Assembly: GCA_903907985.1 (NCBI GenBank)
Contig: CAIVQG010000051.1
Coordinates: 75,271-139,270 of the forward strand
DNA length: 64,000 bases
Source of the DNA: an uncultured delta proteobacterium
GTDB taxonomy: Bacteria; Desulfobacterota; Syntrophia; Syntrophales; Smithellaceae
Direction of reading: 5' to 3'
Each line of letters opens with the position of its first letter. Position 1 is the stretch's first letter. Made by a program: the position numbers and the translations under genes. This document shows positions 10,333 to 20,199 of the stretch, one piece after another. Below the pieces are notes generated by a model. The model was not told where the DNA came from, did not search any database, and was given only the letters and a program-made list of their open reading frames with translations.

Positions 10333-11166
10333 TCACGTTATATTTAAGGAAATGTCGGCGGCGCGGACAGAGTGGGTGAGTTCGCCTATTGAGATCAAAT
10401 CCACACCGGTGGCGGCAATTGCCGCAATGTTGCTTAAGCTGACATTGCCGGAAGCTTCGACCAGCGCCCGGCCGCAGACCAGCTCTACTGCTTTTTTCAT
10501 TTCCGTCGTCGTCATGTTGTCAAGCATGATAATATCGACGCCGCAGCTGAGAGCGTCCTTCACTTCCTGCAGATTTTTTGTTTCCACTTCTATTTTCACG
10601 TTGTGGGGCAGGCTGCGTCTCTGCGCTTGGACTGCCGCGGTAATACTACCGGCGGCAGCAATGTGATTATCCTTAATCAGGACACCGTCATATAGCCCCA
10701 TGCGGTGATTAAATCCGCCGCCAATGCTCACAGCCATTTTATCGAGCAAACGCAGTCCGGGCATAGTCTTGCGGGTATCGAGAATTTTCGCCGTTGTTCC
10801 GCGGACAGCTGAGACATATTTACCAGTCAATGTGGCAATGCCGCACATCCGTTGTAAAATATTAAGAGCCACGCGCTCGGCCTGTAGAATATAAAACAAA
10901 CTGCCTGACACTTCGGCAATAATATCTCCGCTTTTTACCGTTTCTCCGTCGCAAACCGGCAAACTAAATTGGGCATGTTCATCCAGGAAGACGAAGACAT
11001 CTTGAAAGATCTCAATCCCGGCCACGACAAAATCATCTTTGGCAATGGCCTGCGCTTTGCCGCTGAGTTTGCGATCAACAATAGCGGTAGTCGTAATATC
11101 ACCCGTGCCGATATCTTCGGCCAGCGCCGCTTCAATTATCTTCTTTATTTGTTCGGAGACCATCAT
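10333..11166 (-). CDS. nadC: Nicotinate-nucleotide pyrophosphorylase (carboxylating)
   Basis: AEDIGTGDITTTAI, LNILQRMCGIATLT, DTRKTMPGLRLLDKMAVSIGGGFNHRMGLYDGVLIKDNH, VEASGNVSLSNI. Confidence 0.95.
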   Translation of the reverse strand: MMVSEQIKKIIEAALAEDIGTGDITTTAIVDRKLSGKAQAIAKDDFVVAGIEIFQDVFVFLDEHAQFSLPVCDGETVKSGDIIAEVSGSLFYILQAERVALNILQRMCGIATLTGKYVSAVRGTTAKILDTRKTMPGLRLLDKMAVSIGGGFNHRMGLYDGVLIKDNHIAAAGSITAAVQAQRRSLPHNVKIEVETKNLQEVKDALSCGVDIIMLDNMTTTEMKKAVELVCGRALVEASGNVSLSNIAAIAATGVDLISIGELTHSVRAADISLNIT

Positions 11167-13829
11167 GCTTGAATCTCTTTTAACTTATTCAACGCCTTCT
11201 CCAAAGCAGCATGGCGCTCCCGAGACTCTTTTAATTTATCTTCTTCCTTTTTGATGGCGGCTTCGGCGGCCTTTTCACAAAAATCACGATTAGCAAGCTT
11301 GCGTGAGCACTGGTCCAAATCTTTCTGCACCTTGCCAATTTCTTTCTCCAGGCGTGCTTTTTCACCAGCAATATCCACAATTCCGGACAGGGGCACAAAA
11401 ATCAGTAAGGGACCAACAACTCCGGTTGCCACTCCCTTGGGTTCAGCCAAATTTACTTCGACAACCATTGTCTCCAGATTAGACAGATTAATGATATAAT
11501 TATTTCCTGCTTCGACAATGCTCTTCATTTTTTCATCAGGGACGGAAATAAGCACCTGCAACTTGCGGGAAGGCGGTATTTGCATTTCCCCGCGAATATT
11601 GCGGATACTGGTGATAATATCCATCAGGAGTTCCATTTCTTTTTCGGCCGGAGTATCTTCCCAGGCAAGATCTGCAACAGGAAAAGAACTGACCATAATC
11701 GATTTTTCATCACTCCTATTTAACACCTGCCAGAGATCTTCGGTGACAAAAGGCATAAAGGGATGCAAAAGCAGCAGCATATTTTTAAAGACATCCTGCA
11801 GGGTGCGCTGCGTCGCGAGTCTTTGTTGCGGGCTGACTTTGCCATAAAATGCCGGTTTGCTTAATTCCAGATACCAGTCGCAGAATTCGTGCCAGACAAA
11901 GCGGTAAATGGTGGCAGCGGCATCATTGAAATGATATTCATCCAGACTGTGCGTGACTTCGGAAATGGCGCGGTTGAGTCTGGCTTTTATCCATTTATCG
12001 GAGAGAGAATCATCCGCCGTCGCGGTGCTGTTCTCATCATAGTCTTCCAGATTAGCAAAGGTCAGTTTAGAGGCGTTCCATATTTTATTGACAAAAAATT
12101 TGTAGCCTTCAATTCTCTCGGGAGACATGCGGACATCGCGCCCCTGAGCAGTGTACGCCGCGAGCGTAAAACGAAAAGCATCGGTACCGTATTGGTCGAT
12201 CATCACCAGCGGATCAATACTGTTGCCCTTGGATTTGCTCATCTTCTCGCCCTTTTCGTCGCGTACCAGAGCATGCAGGTAAACATCCTTAAAAGGGACT
12301 TCTTTCATTACATATATTCCCATCATCATCATCCGGGCAACCCAGAAGAAAAGAATATCGAAGCCGGTAATAAGCAGGGAAGTCGGGTAAAAAGTTTGCA
12401 GGGCTTTTGTTTTATTAGGCCAGCCTAAAGTGGAAAAAGGCCAGAGTGCAGAACTGAACCAGGTATCGAGTACATCTTCATCCTGCTTCAAAGATGTGCC
12501 GCCGCAATCCGGGCATTTATCGGGATCGATTGTCGATACAATAACTTTACCGCACCCGCCGCAATACCAGACGGGAATACGGTGTCCCCACCATAACTGC
12601 CGGGAAATACACCAGTCACGAATGTTGTTCATCCATTCAAAATAAGTGGCCTCCCAGGTACCGGGAAGTATCTTTGTCTTCCCTTTAACCACGGCAGCAA
12701 TAGCCTGTTTGGCCAACGGCTTTATTTTCACGAACCACTGTTTGGAAACCATCGGCTCAATGTCTGTCTTGCAGCGATAGCACTGGCCGATGCTATGGAC
12801 ATAAGGCTCGGTTTTTACGAGATAGCCGCCCTTCTCCAAATCGGCAATAACCCGATTGCGCGCTTCATAGCGATCCAGGCCTTTATAAACTCCGCCGCAT
12901 TCATTGATGTTGCCACTGCCATCAATAACAGTGATAATTTCCAAATTGTGCCGCTGAGCAATGGCAAAGTCATTCGGATCAGAACCAGGCGTAATCTTAA
13001 CGGCGCCGGAACCGAAATCAGTAGTAACATACTCATCGGCAATGATCGGAATTGTCTTGTTAACTAACGGCAGAATGACATATTTGCCGATCACATCCCT
13101 GTATCTGTCATCGTTGGGATTAACGGCTACGGCCGTGTCACCCAGCATGGTTTCCGGACGGGTGGTGGCCACTATTATTTCCCCTGCGCCATCGGCAAAC
13201 GGATAACGGATATCCCAGAGGGAACTCTGATCCTGCTTGAATTCTACTTCTAAATCGGAAATGGCCGTATGACAACGCGGGCACCAGTTTACAATATAAT
13301 CACCCTGATAAATCATGTCGTCATTGTAAAGACGCACAAATACTTCCCGCACTGCCTTGGACAAACCTTCATCCATGGTGAAACGCTCACGCTCCCAATC
13401 GCAGGAACAACCCAATCTCTTGAGTTGGTTAATAATGACGCCGCCGTATTTTTCCTTCCATTCCCAAACCCGGGCCACAAATTTTTCCCGGCCTAAATCA
13501 TGGCGCGTTTTCCCTTCGCGAGCCATCTCCTGCTCGACAACATTCTGGGTGGCAATCCCCGCATGATCCATTCCCGGCATCCAGAGAGTATTGTAGCCCT
13601 GCATTCTTTTAAAGCGGATAATAATATCTTGAAGAGTATTATTCAAGGCATGTCCCATGTGCAGCATCCCGGTTACGTTGGGAGGCGGAATGACGATGGA
13701 AAAAGCCTCAGCGTCGCTTTTGTCTTGTGCATGGAATAGCTTATTTCTTATCCAGTAGTCGTATAATCTCTTTTCTGTTTCGTGCGGCTCAAATGCTTTG
13801 CTTAACTCTCTTGTTGCCATTTTACTCAT
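11163..13829 (-). CDS. valS: Valine--tRNA ligase
   Basis: PPPNVTGMLHMGHALNNTLQD, ATTRPETMLGDTAVAVNPND, KMSKSKGNSIDPL, C-terminal coiled coil. Confidence 0.97.
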   Translation of the reverse strand: MSKMATRELSKAFEPHETEKRLYDYWIRNKLFHAQDKSDAEAFSIVIPPPNVTGMLHMGHALNNTLQDIIIRFKRMQGYNTLWMPGMDHAGIATQNVVEQEMAREGKTRHDLGREKFVARVWEWKEKYGGVIINQLKRLGCSCDWERERFTMDEGLSKAVREVFVRLYNDDMIYQGDYIVNWCPRCHTAISDLEVEFKQDQSSLWDIRYPFADGAGEIIVATTRPETMLGDTAVAVNPNDDRYRDVIGKYVILPLVNKTIPIIADEYVTTDFGSGAVKITPGSDPNDFAIAQRHNLEIITVIDGSGNINECGGVYKGLDRYEARNRVIADLEKGGYLVKTEPYVHSIGQCYRCKTDIEPMVSKQWFVKIKPLAKQAIAAVVKGKTKILPGTWEATYFEWMNNIRDWCISRQLWWGHRIPVWYCGGCGKVIVSTIDPDKCPDCGGTSLKQDEDVLDTWFSSALWPFSTLGWPNKTKALQTFYPTSLLITGFDILFFWVARMMMMGIYVMKEVPFKDVYLHALVRDEKGEKMSKSKGNSIDPLVMIDQYGTDAFRFTLAAYTAQGRDVRMSPERIEGYKFFVNKIWNASKLTFANLEDYDENSTATADDSLSDKWIKARLNRAISEVTHSLDEYHFNDAAATIYRFVWHEFCDWYLELSKPAFYGKVSPQQRLATQRTLQDVFKNMLLLLHPFMPFVTEDLWQVLNRSDEKSIMVSSFPVADLAWEDTPAEKEMELLMDIITSIRNIRGEMQIPPSRKLQVLISVPDEKMKSIVEAGNNYIINLSNLETMVVEVNLAEPKGVATGVVGPLLIFVPLSGIVDIAGEKARLEKEIGKVQKDLDQCSRKLANRDFCEKAAEAAIKKEEDKLKESRERHAALEKALNKLKEIQA

Positions 13830-13855
13830 CTATCTCCCATCTAATTTATAAAAAC

Positions 13856-13876
13856 AAAAGGGCTTTTCGCCCTTTT
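13856..13876 (-). terminator. Hairpin AAAAGGGC-tttt-cGCCCTTTT, possible bidirectional terminator
   Basis: Perfect stem with flanking A/T runs, upstream of valS start; tandem with the hairpin at 13906-13944. Confidence 0.55.
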
Positions 13877-13905
13877 ATTTTGTCTTTTCCGAAAAGTACC
13901 GATCA

Positions 13906-13944
13906 AAATACAGGCGGGGCATAACTTATGTCCCGCCTGTATTT
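13906..13944 (-). terminator. Rho-independent terminator downstream of the TPR/SLH lipoprotein gene
   Basis: AAATACAGGCGGG/CCCGCCTGTATTT inverted repeat just beyond the stop at 13967 on the minus strand. Confidence 0.65.
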
Positions 13945-13966
13945 ATTTCATTTTATTCAAGTGCAA

Positions 13967-15136
13967 TTAATCAAATTTTAACTCTTGCTTAATCTTTCGA
14001 ATAATCAAAAGGGCGTCCACACCGGGTACCGGATTCAAAGGCGCAAATTCACCGGAAGTCATATCTTTGGCCTCCATAATACCGCGGGAGGTAACCACCA
14101 TAATCGCATTGAAATAAGGCAAATCAGCCCTCAAATCGGGGAAAGGCGAGGTGGAACCGATGAATTTCGTAGCCAGAGAATTGTCGCCGGTAACCTTGAT
14201 TAATATATCTTCCAGCATCATGGCATAGGCAGCACGGGTAATTATTTCTGCCGGATGGAAATTGCCGTCCGGATAGTTCTCCAGGCCCCGTACACCAATT
14301 TCCAGAATCCCTTCAATATCCGCCTTCAGGGGATGATCGGCAATATCCTTAGCCGTTATTTTGGCCGGTCCGGCAACGGCAGCCTTTTCCGGATCCTTGA
14401 ACGATGTGTCAAAAGTTTTGAGTGTCCGTTTTTTATAAAGTACATCTATTTTCATTTCTTCCAGGAATAACGCCGCCGCATCCGCGCGGGTAATACGGTC
14501 AACAATGGCGATAATTTTCCCATTAATTGTTCCCGGCATTGCCCGTTGAATTTTTTGTATTAAATTCCACTGAACATCGGCTTCGCTGATATAATCGGTT
14601 TTCAGCTCGAGCACTTTAGCAAACATCCGGCCTGCCAGATCGAATTCCAAACCGGCCTTATAGGCCAATCCCATGAAATAATAGGCCGGAGCATGTTTAG
14701 CGTCTGTAAGAATGGCACTATCAAATTCATCTTTAGCTAGATCCAGCCACTTCTTCTCCAGTTTGCTTTGGGTGAAGTAACGGATACGACTGACATATAC
14801 GAAAAGTTTTTCATCATCGGCTTTAGCATGTTTCCAGCCCAGTTTAAGGTTGTCCCAGGCGGCAGCAAAATCGCCGGTAGCCGTCTTAACCAGAGCAATA
14901 CCCGTATACGCTTTAGAAAATTTGGGATCAAGCGAAGTGGCCAATTCAAATTCCCGCTGCGCATCACCATATTTTGCCTGATCAAGAAGACGCAAACCGG
15001 TATAAGTATGATGTTCCGGAGTATCTAACTGACTGGTCGGCACCCGTGCTTTAGGTCCGCAGGAAATCAATAATAAAATTGCCGTGAAAAGCATGAAGTA
15101 AGTGACTAATTTTTTTATTCTCATTTGACTTATCAT
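13967..15136 (-). CDS. TPR lipoprotein with C-terminal SLH-like repeats
   Basis: Lipobox LLLISCGPK; TPR-like AYTGIALVKTATGDFAAAWDNLKLG; SLH-like DIADHPLKADIEGILEIGVRGLENYPDGNFHPAEIITRAAYAMML and PFPDLRADLPYFNAIMVVTSRGIMEAK. Confidence 0.7.
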   Translation of the reverse strand: MISQMRIKKLVTYFMLFTAILLLISCGPKARVPTSQLDTPEHHTYTGLRLLDQAKYGDAQREFELATSLDPKFSKAYTGIALVKTATGDFAAAWDNLKLGWKHAKADDEKLFVYVSRIRYFTQSKLEKKWLDLAKDEFDSAILTDAKHAPAYYFMGLAYKAGLEFDLAGRMFAKVLELKTDYISEADVQWNLIQKIQRAMPGTINGKIIAIVDRITRADAAALFLEEMKIDVLYKKRTLKTFDTSFKDPEKAAVAGPAKITAKDIADHPLKADIEGILEIGVRGLENYPDGNFHPAEIITRAAYAMMLEDILIKVTGDNSLATKFIGSTSPFPDLRADLPYFNAIMVVTSRGIMEAKDMTSGEFAPLNPVPGVDALLIIRKIKQELKFD

Positions 15137-15235
15137 ATTATTTCTCCTTTCATTGAAGGCTTCAATGTGCTCGCGATAAAAATGCTTTTTTATCTCTCAA
15201 ACGCTGTATATAATTAGCCGCAGAGGCTTCCGAAG

Positions 15236-16189
15236 TCAAGCAATATTGCATTTTTCGTCACCCCGCTCTGCCGCCTTTAAAAATGATCCCACACTTTTAT
15301 TTATTTCATCTGACTGTTCAGAAGAATACCATGAAATTTCTTTATCCGCGGCAAACCAGGTCATTTGCCGTTTGGCGTAGAGCCATGTCTCTCGTTTGAT
15401 CAGATGAACAGTCTTTTCCCAATCATTTTTCCCGCTTAAAAAATCAGTCATTTGCTTATATCCCAGTGATTGCATTGGCTTAAGATCTTCTCCATAACCG
15501 CGTGCAAGCAACCATCTAACTTCATCCAAGAGTCCCGAGGCAATCATTTTGTCGGACCTTTCGGCAATTCTCTTTTTGAGTTCCTCACGATCTATTTTCA
15601 AACCGAATTTGCATGTATGGTAATTATTATCGCGAAAAGCCTGCCTTTTCTGTATATCCACAATAGATTCGCCGGTTTGCTCCAGAACTTCCAGTGCCCG
15701 TATTACCCGCACGGAATCATTGGAATTAATTCGCAGCGCTGCCTCCTTATCCCTTTGCTGCAACAGATTATAAAGATACTCCTTGCCCTGCGAATCACGC
15801 AGGCATCGATAAAAGTTCCTGATGTTCTCATCGACTTTCGGTGTTTCGATAATACCCTTAAGCAATGCCCGGATATAAAGACCTGTTCCCCCGGCAATAA
15901 AAACAGGCTTATGCGACTTAGCCATATTTTCGATAATTTTATGTGCCTGTTCCGTAAAAACAGCGGCATTGAATTCCTCATCCGGATAAACAATATCAAT
16001 TAGATGATGTTTGACCTTATTTCTTTCCTCGATAGTTGGTTTGGCCGTGCCGATATCCAAAAAGCGGTATACTTGCAGAGAATCAGCGCTGATTATTTCG
16101 CCGCCAAATGCTAAGGCTAAATCCATCGCCAATTTTGTTTTGCCTGTTGCTGTGGGCGAATTAATGATGACCAGAGGCAATTTATTCAT
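15236..16189 (-). CDS. miaA: tRNA dimethylallyltransferase
   Basis: MNKLPLVIINSPTATGKTKLAMDLALAFGGEIISADSLQVYRFLDIGTAKPT; start set at Met 37 of the listed ORF, just past the mutL stop. Confidence 0.95.
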   Translation of the reverse strand: MNKLPLVIINSPTATGKTKLAMDLALAFGGEIISADSLQVYRFLDIGTAKPTIEERNKVKHHLIDIVYPDEEFNAAVFTEQAHKIIENMAKSHKPVFIAGGTGLYIRALLKGIIETPKVDENIRNFYRCLRDSQGKEYLYNLLQQRDKEAALRINSNDSVRVIRALEVLEQTGESIVDIQKRQAFRDNNYHTCKFGLKIDREELKKRIAERSDKMIASGLLDEVRWLLARGYGEDLKPMQSLGYKQMTDFLSGKNDWEKTVHLIKRETWLYAKRQMTWFAADKEISWYSSEQSDEINKSVGSFLKAAERGDEKCNIA

Positions 16190-16193
16190 TTTG

Positions 16194-17993
16194 TTATTTC
16201 CTCTTAAACATCCTTTCGATTTCGCCCAAAGAAAAATTAACAATAATCGGCCGGCCATGAGGACAGGTAGCATTGTTTGGCGTAGCCTCCAAATCACGGC
16301 AGAGCGCCATTATTTCTTCCGACGTAAGAACACTATTGGCCTTGATGGCGGCCCGGCAAGCCAGTGCCGCCAATATTTTTTCCTTTCTTTCCTGCAAACT
16401 CGGCAATGAATTTTGATCGGCCAGCTGGTCCGCGATATCGGCGATTATTTCGCGAGCCTGTATTGGCGGTAAAATTGCCGGCAGTGCCTTGATCACAACA
16501 GCATCACGGCCGAATATTTCCACTTCCAGGCCGATTTCCTGTAAAAATTCAGTGTATCCGGGAAAAAGGGCTATCTGACCGGGGCTTAAATTGACAACTT
16601 CGGGCAAAAGCAGGGGCTGACTGATAATTTTCTCACTTGCCGATTTTTTTAATTCTTCAAAAACAATCCTTTCATGCGCGGCATGTTGATCAAGCAGAAT
16701 AAAACCGTTGTTCCCGGCAAAAATCAGATAGGTATTGGCAAATTGTCCCAAATAGTTAAGGTTGGTGAAAACTATTGGTTCCTTTTGCGGGTAGTCAGTG
16801 CCGGTTGCAGGCGCTTCCTTTACTCCTAACTCTTCCACTGGCGAACGGAACAACAAATCAGTAGAAATTGCCTGTTGCAGATTTTGCCGGGAATATAATC
16901 CGGCTGAACCGGGTGGAAAGTTTTCGGCAGGCCGCCGGAAAGTCGGTAATTGTGTCTTTTCCCGGGGCGCTAACCGATAGACAAACCCGCCTTTGGGCGC
17001 ATCACCTGCGGCCAGACTCTGCGCAATCGTCCGTGAAACTAAGTCATGGATATTGCGGGAATCTTTAAACCGTACTTCCATTTTGGCCGGATGGACATTG
17101 ACGTCGACATCGTCGCCCGGCAAATCCAGAAACAAAACTGCGGCCGGATATCTTCTCGCTTCAATGATCTGGCGATAGGCTGACAATACTGCATGACTTA
17201 CGATATTATCGCGTACAAAACGTTTATTGACAAACAAAAATATGTTTTTGGAATTAGACCGAGTAAACTCGGGCCGCGAAATAAAGCCGGACAATTGAAC
17301 ATTTTCTTTTTCTCCCTCGACGGATAAACAATGGTCGGAAAAATCGGCCCCCATTACCATAGCAATTCTTTCGGATATATCCTTTGCTTCCGGTGCGGCA
17401 AATATCTCCCGTCCATTAGCTAATACTTTAAAACGGACTTCCGGATGGGCCAAAGCCAGACGCGTAATTGCATCCAGACACAAACTTTGTTCCGTTGGTT
17501 CGGTTTTTAAAAACTTGCGACGCGCAGGAACATTTTCAAATATTTTTGTCACATGGATTTGTGTTCCGGCAGGGCAACCGGCAGGCGCTATTTCTTTAAT
17601 TACACCCCCCTCGACGACAGCTCGTGTGCCGGCCAAGTCTTCGGGACGCCTTGTGAGTAATTCCACCCGGGCAATGGACGCGATACTGGGCATTGCCTCG
17701 CCACGGAAACCGAAAGATGCCACCCGGTAAATATCTTCAAATTGCTGGATTTTACTGGTGGCATGCCTTTCAAAAACCAAGGCGACATCTTCGTATTCTA
17801 TCCCCGCCCCATTGTCAATTATCTCAATTGATGCACAGCCGCCTTTCTCCAGTTCCACCCGGATATCGCGAGCTCCGGCATCAATGGAATTTTCCACCAT
17901 CTCTTTGACAATTGATGCGGGCCGCTCCACCACTTCACCGGCAGCGATTTTGTTGGCTATTTCTTCTGATAGAACAACGATACGTCCTGACAA
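16194..17993 (-). CDS. mutL: DNA mismatch repair protein MutL
   Basis: IANKIAAGEVVERPASIVKEMVENSIDAGA, FGFRGEAMPSIASIA, C-terminal CHGRPIIVNFSL-type ending (CPHGRPIIVNFSL). Confidence 0.96.
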   Translation of the reverse strand: MSGRIVVLSEEIANKIAAGEVVERPASIVKEMVENSIDAGARDIRVELEKGGCASIEIIDNGAGIEYEDVALVFERHATSKIQQFEDIYRVASFGFRGEAMPSIASIARVELLTRRPEDLAGTRAVVEGGVIKEIAPAGCPAGTQIHVTKIFENVPARRKFLKTEPTEQSLCLDAITRLALAHPEVRFKVLANGREIFAAPEAKDISERIAMVMGADFSDHCLSVEGEKENVQLSGFISRPEFTRSNSKNIFLFVNKRFVRDNIVSHAVLSAYRQIIEARRYPAAVLFLDLPGDDVDVNVHPAKMEVRFKDSRNIHDLVSRTIAQSLAAGDAPKGGFVYRLAPREKTQLPTFRRPAENFPPGSAGLYSRQNLQQAISTDLLFRSPVEELGVKEAPATGTDYPQKEPIVFTNLNYLGQFANTYLIFAGNNGFILLDQHAAHERIVFEELKKSASEKIISQPLLLPEVVNLSPGQIALFPGYTEFLQEIGLEVEIFGRDAVVIKALPAILPPIQAREIIADIADQLADQNSLPSLQERKEKILAALACRAAIKANSVLTSEEIMALCRDLEATPNNATCPHGRPIIVNFSLGEIERMFKRK

Positions 17994-18010
17994 TTTTTTA
18001 GCTCCTGTTA

Positions 18011-18051
18011 GTTGACTGAAGACTGAAGGCCGAAGACGGAAGGCTTTCAGG
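18011..18051. repeat. GACTGAA-heptamer repeat, locus A
   Basis: TTGACTGAAGACTGAAGGCCGAAGACGGAAGGCTTTCAGG between mutL and the toxin gene; 16/17 match of 18035-18051 to 18757-18773. Confidence 0.7.
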
Positions 18052-18058
18052 TAGGTGG

Positions 18059-18394
18059 TTATTTGTTTTCATATTGTTCAATCGTCCTTTGATTGAACTT
18101 CTTTTTGAGCCGCGACTTCCAGGACTCAGGCTCCCTGCTTAAATGCATAACTGCGACAATTAGCAGGATCTCTTTTCTGACCTGATAGATGATTCCATAA
18201 GGGAACCTATTTGTTCGACATCGATGTGTATGATTTGACAGTTTAAACCAGGCATCCGGGTACTGAGCTATTCGTTCCAGCGTCCTTTTTATTTCTGCAG
18301 CAAATTCATAACCAAGACCTTCACTTTGGGAGTTATAATAGGCAATAGCCTCGGCAAGTTCGTCTTTGGCAGGTGGGAGAAAAGCAATTTCCAT
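18059..18394 (-). CDS. ParE/RelE-type toxin
   Basis: MEIAFLPPAKDELAEAIAYYNSQSEGLGYEFAAEIKRTLERIAQYPDAW...RCRTNRFPYGIIYQV. Confidence 0.85.
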   Translation of the reverse strand: MEIAFLPPAKDELAEAIAYYNSQSEGLGYEFAAEIKRTLERIAQYPDAWFKLSNHTHRCRTNRFPYGIIYQVRKEILLIVAVMHLSREPESWKSRLKKKFNQRTIEQYENK

Positions 18395-18396
18395 AG

Positions 18397-18624
18397 CTAT
18401 CTGCTTTTTTCGATCTCAGCAAACACATCTTTTGCCGAAATCAGAGTCATCTCATTACGATCAAATGCATCTATTCGATCTTCTGCTTCTTGAGCCCACA
18501 ATGAATCAATGGATGTTCTCGATCGAAACTCAAAACTGGACAGAAGATTCTCAACCAACTCGGCCCGCTCCACTGGTGGTAACTCCAGCGCCTCGGCAAG
18601 GATGCTCTCTGCGTGTTTTGTCAT
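18397..18624 (-). CDS. Addiction-module antitoxin (Unstab_antitox-like)
   Basis: MTKHAESILAEALELPPVERAELVENLLSSF...RIDAFDRNEMTLISAKDVFAEI; GGAGGA RBS before this internal ATG. Confidence 0.8.
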   Translation of the reverse strand: MTKHAESILAEALELPPVERAELVENLLSSFEFRSRTSIDSLWAQEAEDRIDAFDRNEMTLISAKDVFAEIEKSR

Positions 18625-18723
18625 TATGTCCTGTCCTCCAAATGTTAGAAACATTGTGGTATTGTCCTGCGAACTTTCGAAAACACTAACATAAAGTTGC
18701 CTAATAATCAATCTACGGCACAA

Positions 18724-18773
18724 CGGCTGAAGGCCGATCACCTGAAGGTGACGCGAGACTGAAGGCTTTCAGG
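18724..18773. repeat. GACTGAA-heptamer repeat, locus B
   Basis: CGGCTGAAGGCCGATCACCTGAAGGTGACGCGAGACTGAAGGCTTTCAGG upstream of the antitoxin. Confidence 0.65.
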
Positions 18774-18988
18774 GGCAAATAATTAAGCTTCATCCGGCTT
18801 ACGGATATTTTTTATTCGAAAAAATTAAATGAATCTTTGCCAATCACGAATGAACCAAGCAAGTATTTGACCCCTTTAATTGTTTTGTCATCTAACTACT
18901 GTTTATATGGTTTCCAGATAAATCCTAACAGCCACTTTACGTCCGCATGACACAGGAAAATCATAATTAATCCACTTCAAGCAATTTA

Positions 18989-19112
18989 TACCGCTTCTAA
19001 ATCAAAGTTGATATCGCGGCGGCAAGGAGGAGGCGAAGAGGCGTATATGAAAATACGTTGAGGAAACCGACGACGCTGCCAACAAAGATAGCGCTTTGAT
19101 TTAGAAGTGGTA
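18989..19112. repeat. ~124-bp palindromic MITE-like element
   Basis: Terminal inverted repeats TACCGCTTCTAAATCAAAG / CTTTGATTTAGAAGTGGTA with internal CGTA..TACG. Confidence 0.75.
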
Positions 19113-19116
19113 CCAG

Positions 19117-19160
19117 AAAAAAGCCGCAGCCACTGATATCCATCGTGACTGCGGCTTTTT
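19117..19160 (-). terminator. Terminator of the envelope operon
   Basis: AAAAAAGCCGCAG/CTGCGGCTTTTT stem just past the stop at 19202. Confidence 0.75.
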
Positions 19161-19201
19161 GTTATTTTAATATCCGGTATTTTTCAACCGGTTACCGGCA
19201 A

Positions 19202-20080
19202 TTAATCCAGAACGATCATCACCCGGCATTTCTTCATAAAGGAAGCATTTTCTGCCGAAGCTCTGATCTGCTGGGCATCAGCATTGCTGATAATGAGATC
19301 GGCTTTCCCCGCTCCGCTTGTCTTCAATGCTTTAACTGTAACGGGGCTGTTGGTTACTCGCTGGTTGCTCTGCGCAGCCGTCAGATCGCGGGCGTAACCG
19401 CTCATGCCCTGCTGAACTGCGTATTCACGGTCAACATTGGCGGAACCATAAACTTCTTTGCCGTCTTCATCAAAGACCCGGGGCGACATCGCCGGACGAG
19501 CCTGAATGCCGCGGGCATCGACAACCAGTCCTGTATAGGTCATCGGAGGAGCTGCCGGTGCTGCCGGTGCTGCTGCAACCGGCGCCGGTGTTTCGGGTGG
19601 CGGTGCTAATTTGCGTTTTTCAATGGATGCGGGAATAATAACCTGGGAAAGATTGCCATAAAGGGGCATGCGCAGTCGAACTTCGACCGTTCCGTCAGAC
19701 ATATACTGCTGATCCACAATAACGGCGCCTTTAACCAGACCATCGACCTGAGTATTAATCACATCACTCTCAACGGTGAAGTCTTTTATTGTCGTTGTCG
19801 AATCAACTCGAACACCTTTGGTAATTTCCAGTAAATTGCGGTAGGCATCGACTTTGGCAGCACGCAGAGCCATCGGACGGGCATTGGCCTTGCCGATTGA
19901 TTTATCAGCCGGAGCTCCGATCCCAACTGCTTCAATATAACCGGCTGACCAGTTAACTGCACCTTGACCGATTTTTTCCGTCCATTCCGATCCGCTTATT
20001 TTTTCCTGACAAATACCCGCTCCGGTAAAAAGAAGCAATAAACCGGTAATTGCTGCTACGGACATGAATCTTAACTTCAT
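19202..20080 (-). CDS. LPP20/FlgP-like envelope protein
   Basis: Signal peptide; MALRAAKVDAYRNLLEITKGVRVDSTTTIKDFTVESDVINTQVDGLVKGAVIVDQQYMSDGTVEVRLRMPLYG. Confidence 0.7.
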   Translation of the reverse strand: MKLRFMSVAAITGLLLLFTGAGICQEKISGSEWTEKIGQGAVNWSAGYIEAVGIGAPADKSIGKANARPMALRAAKVDAYRNLLEITKGVRVDSTTTIKDFTVESDVINTQVDGLVKGAVIVDQQYMSDGTVEVRLRMPLYGNLSQVIIPASIEKRKLAPPPETPAPVAAAPAAPAAPPMTYTGLVVDARGIQARPAMSPRVFDEDGKEVYGSANVDREYAVQQGMSGYARDLTAAQSNQRVTNSPVTVKALKTSGAGKADLIISNADAQQIRASAENASFMKKCRVMIVLD

Positions 20081-20199
20081 AAATATCCTCCTTTGTTGTT
20101 TGCCTAAGATTAATTATCCTGGAAAACAAGTCATTCGTTCTCTAAATATTTGTTAAAAAATATCAAAATACCCTGGATGTTGCAACAAGAATTCCATTA

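Noticed and set aside
11889-12428. 179-aa plus-strand ORF inside valS
   Set aside because: Antisense to conserved ValRS sequence
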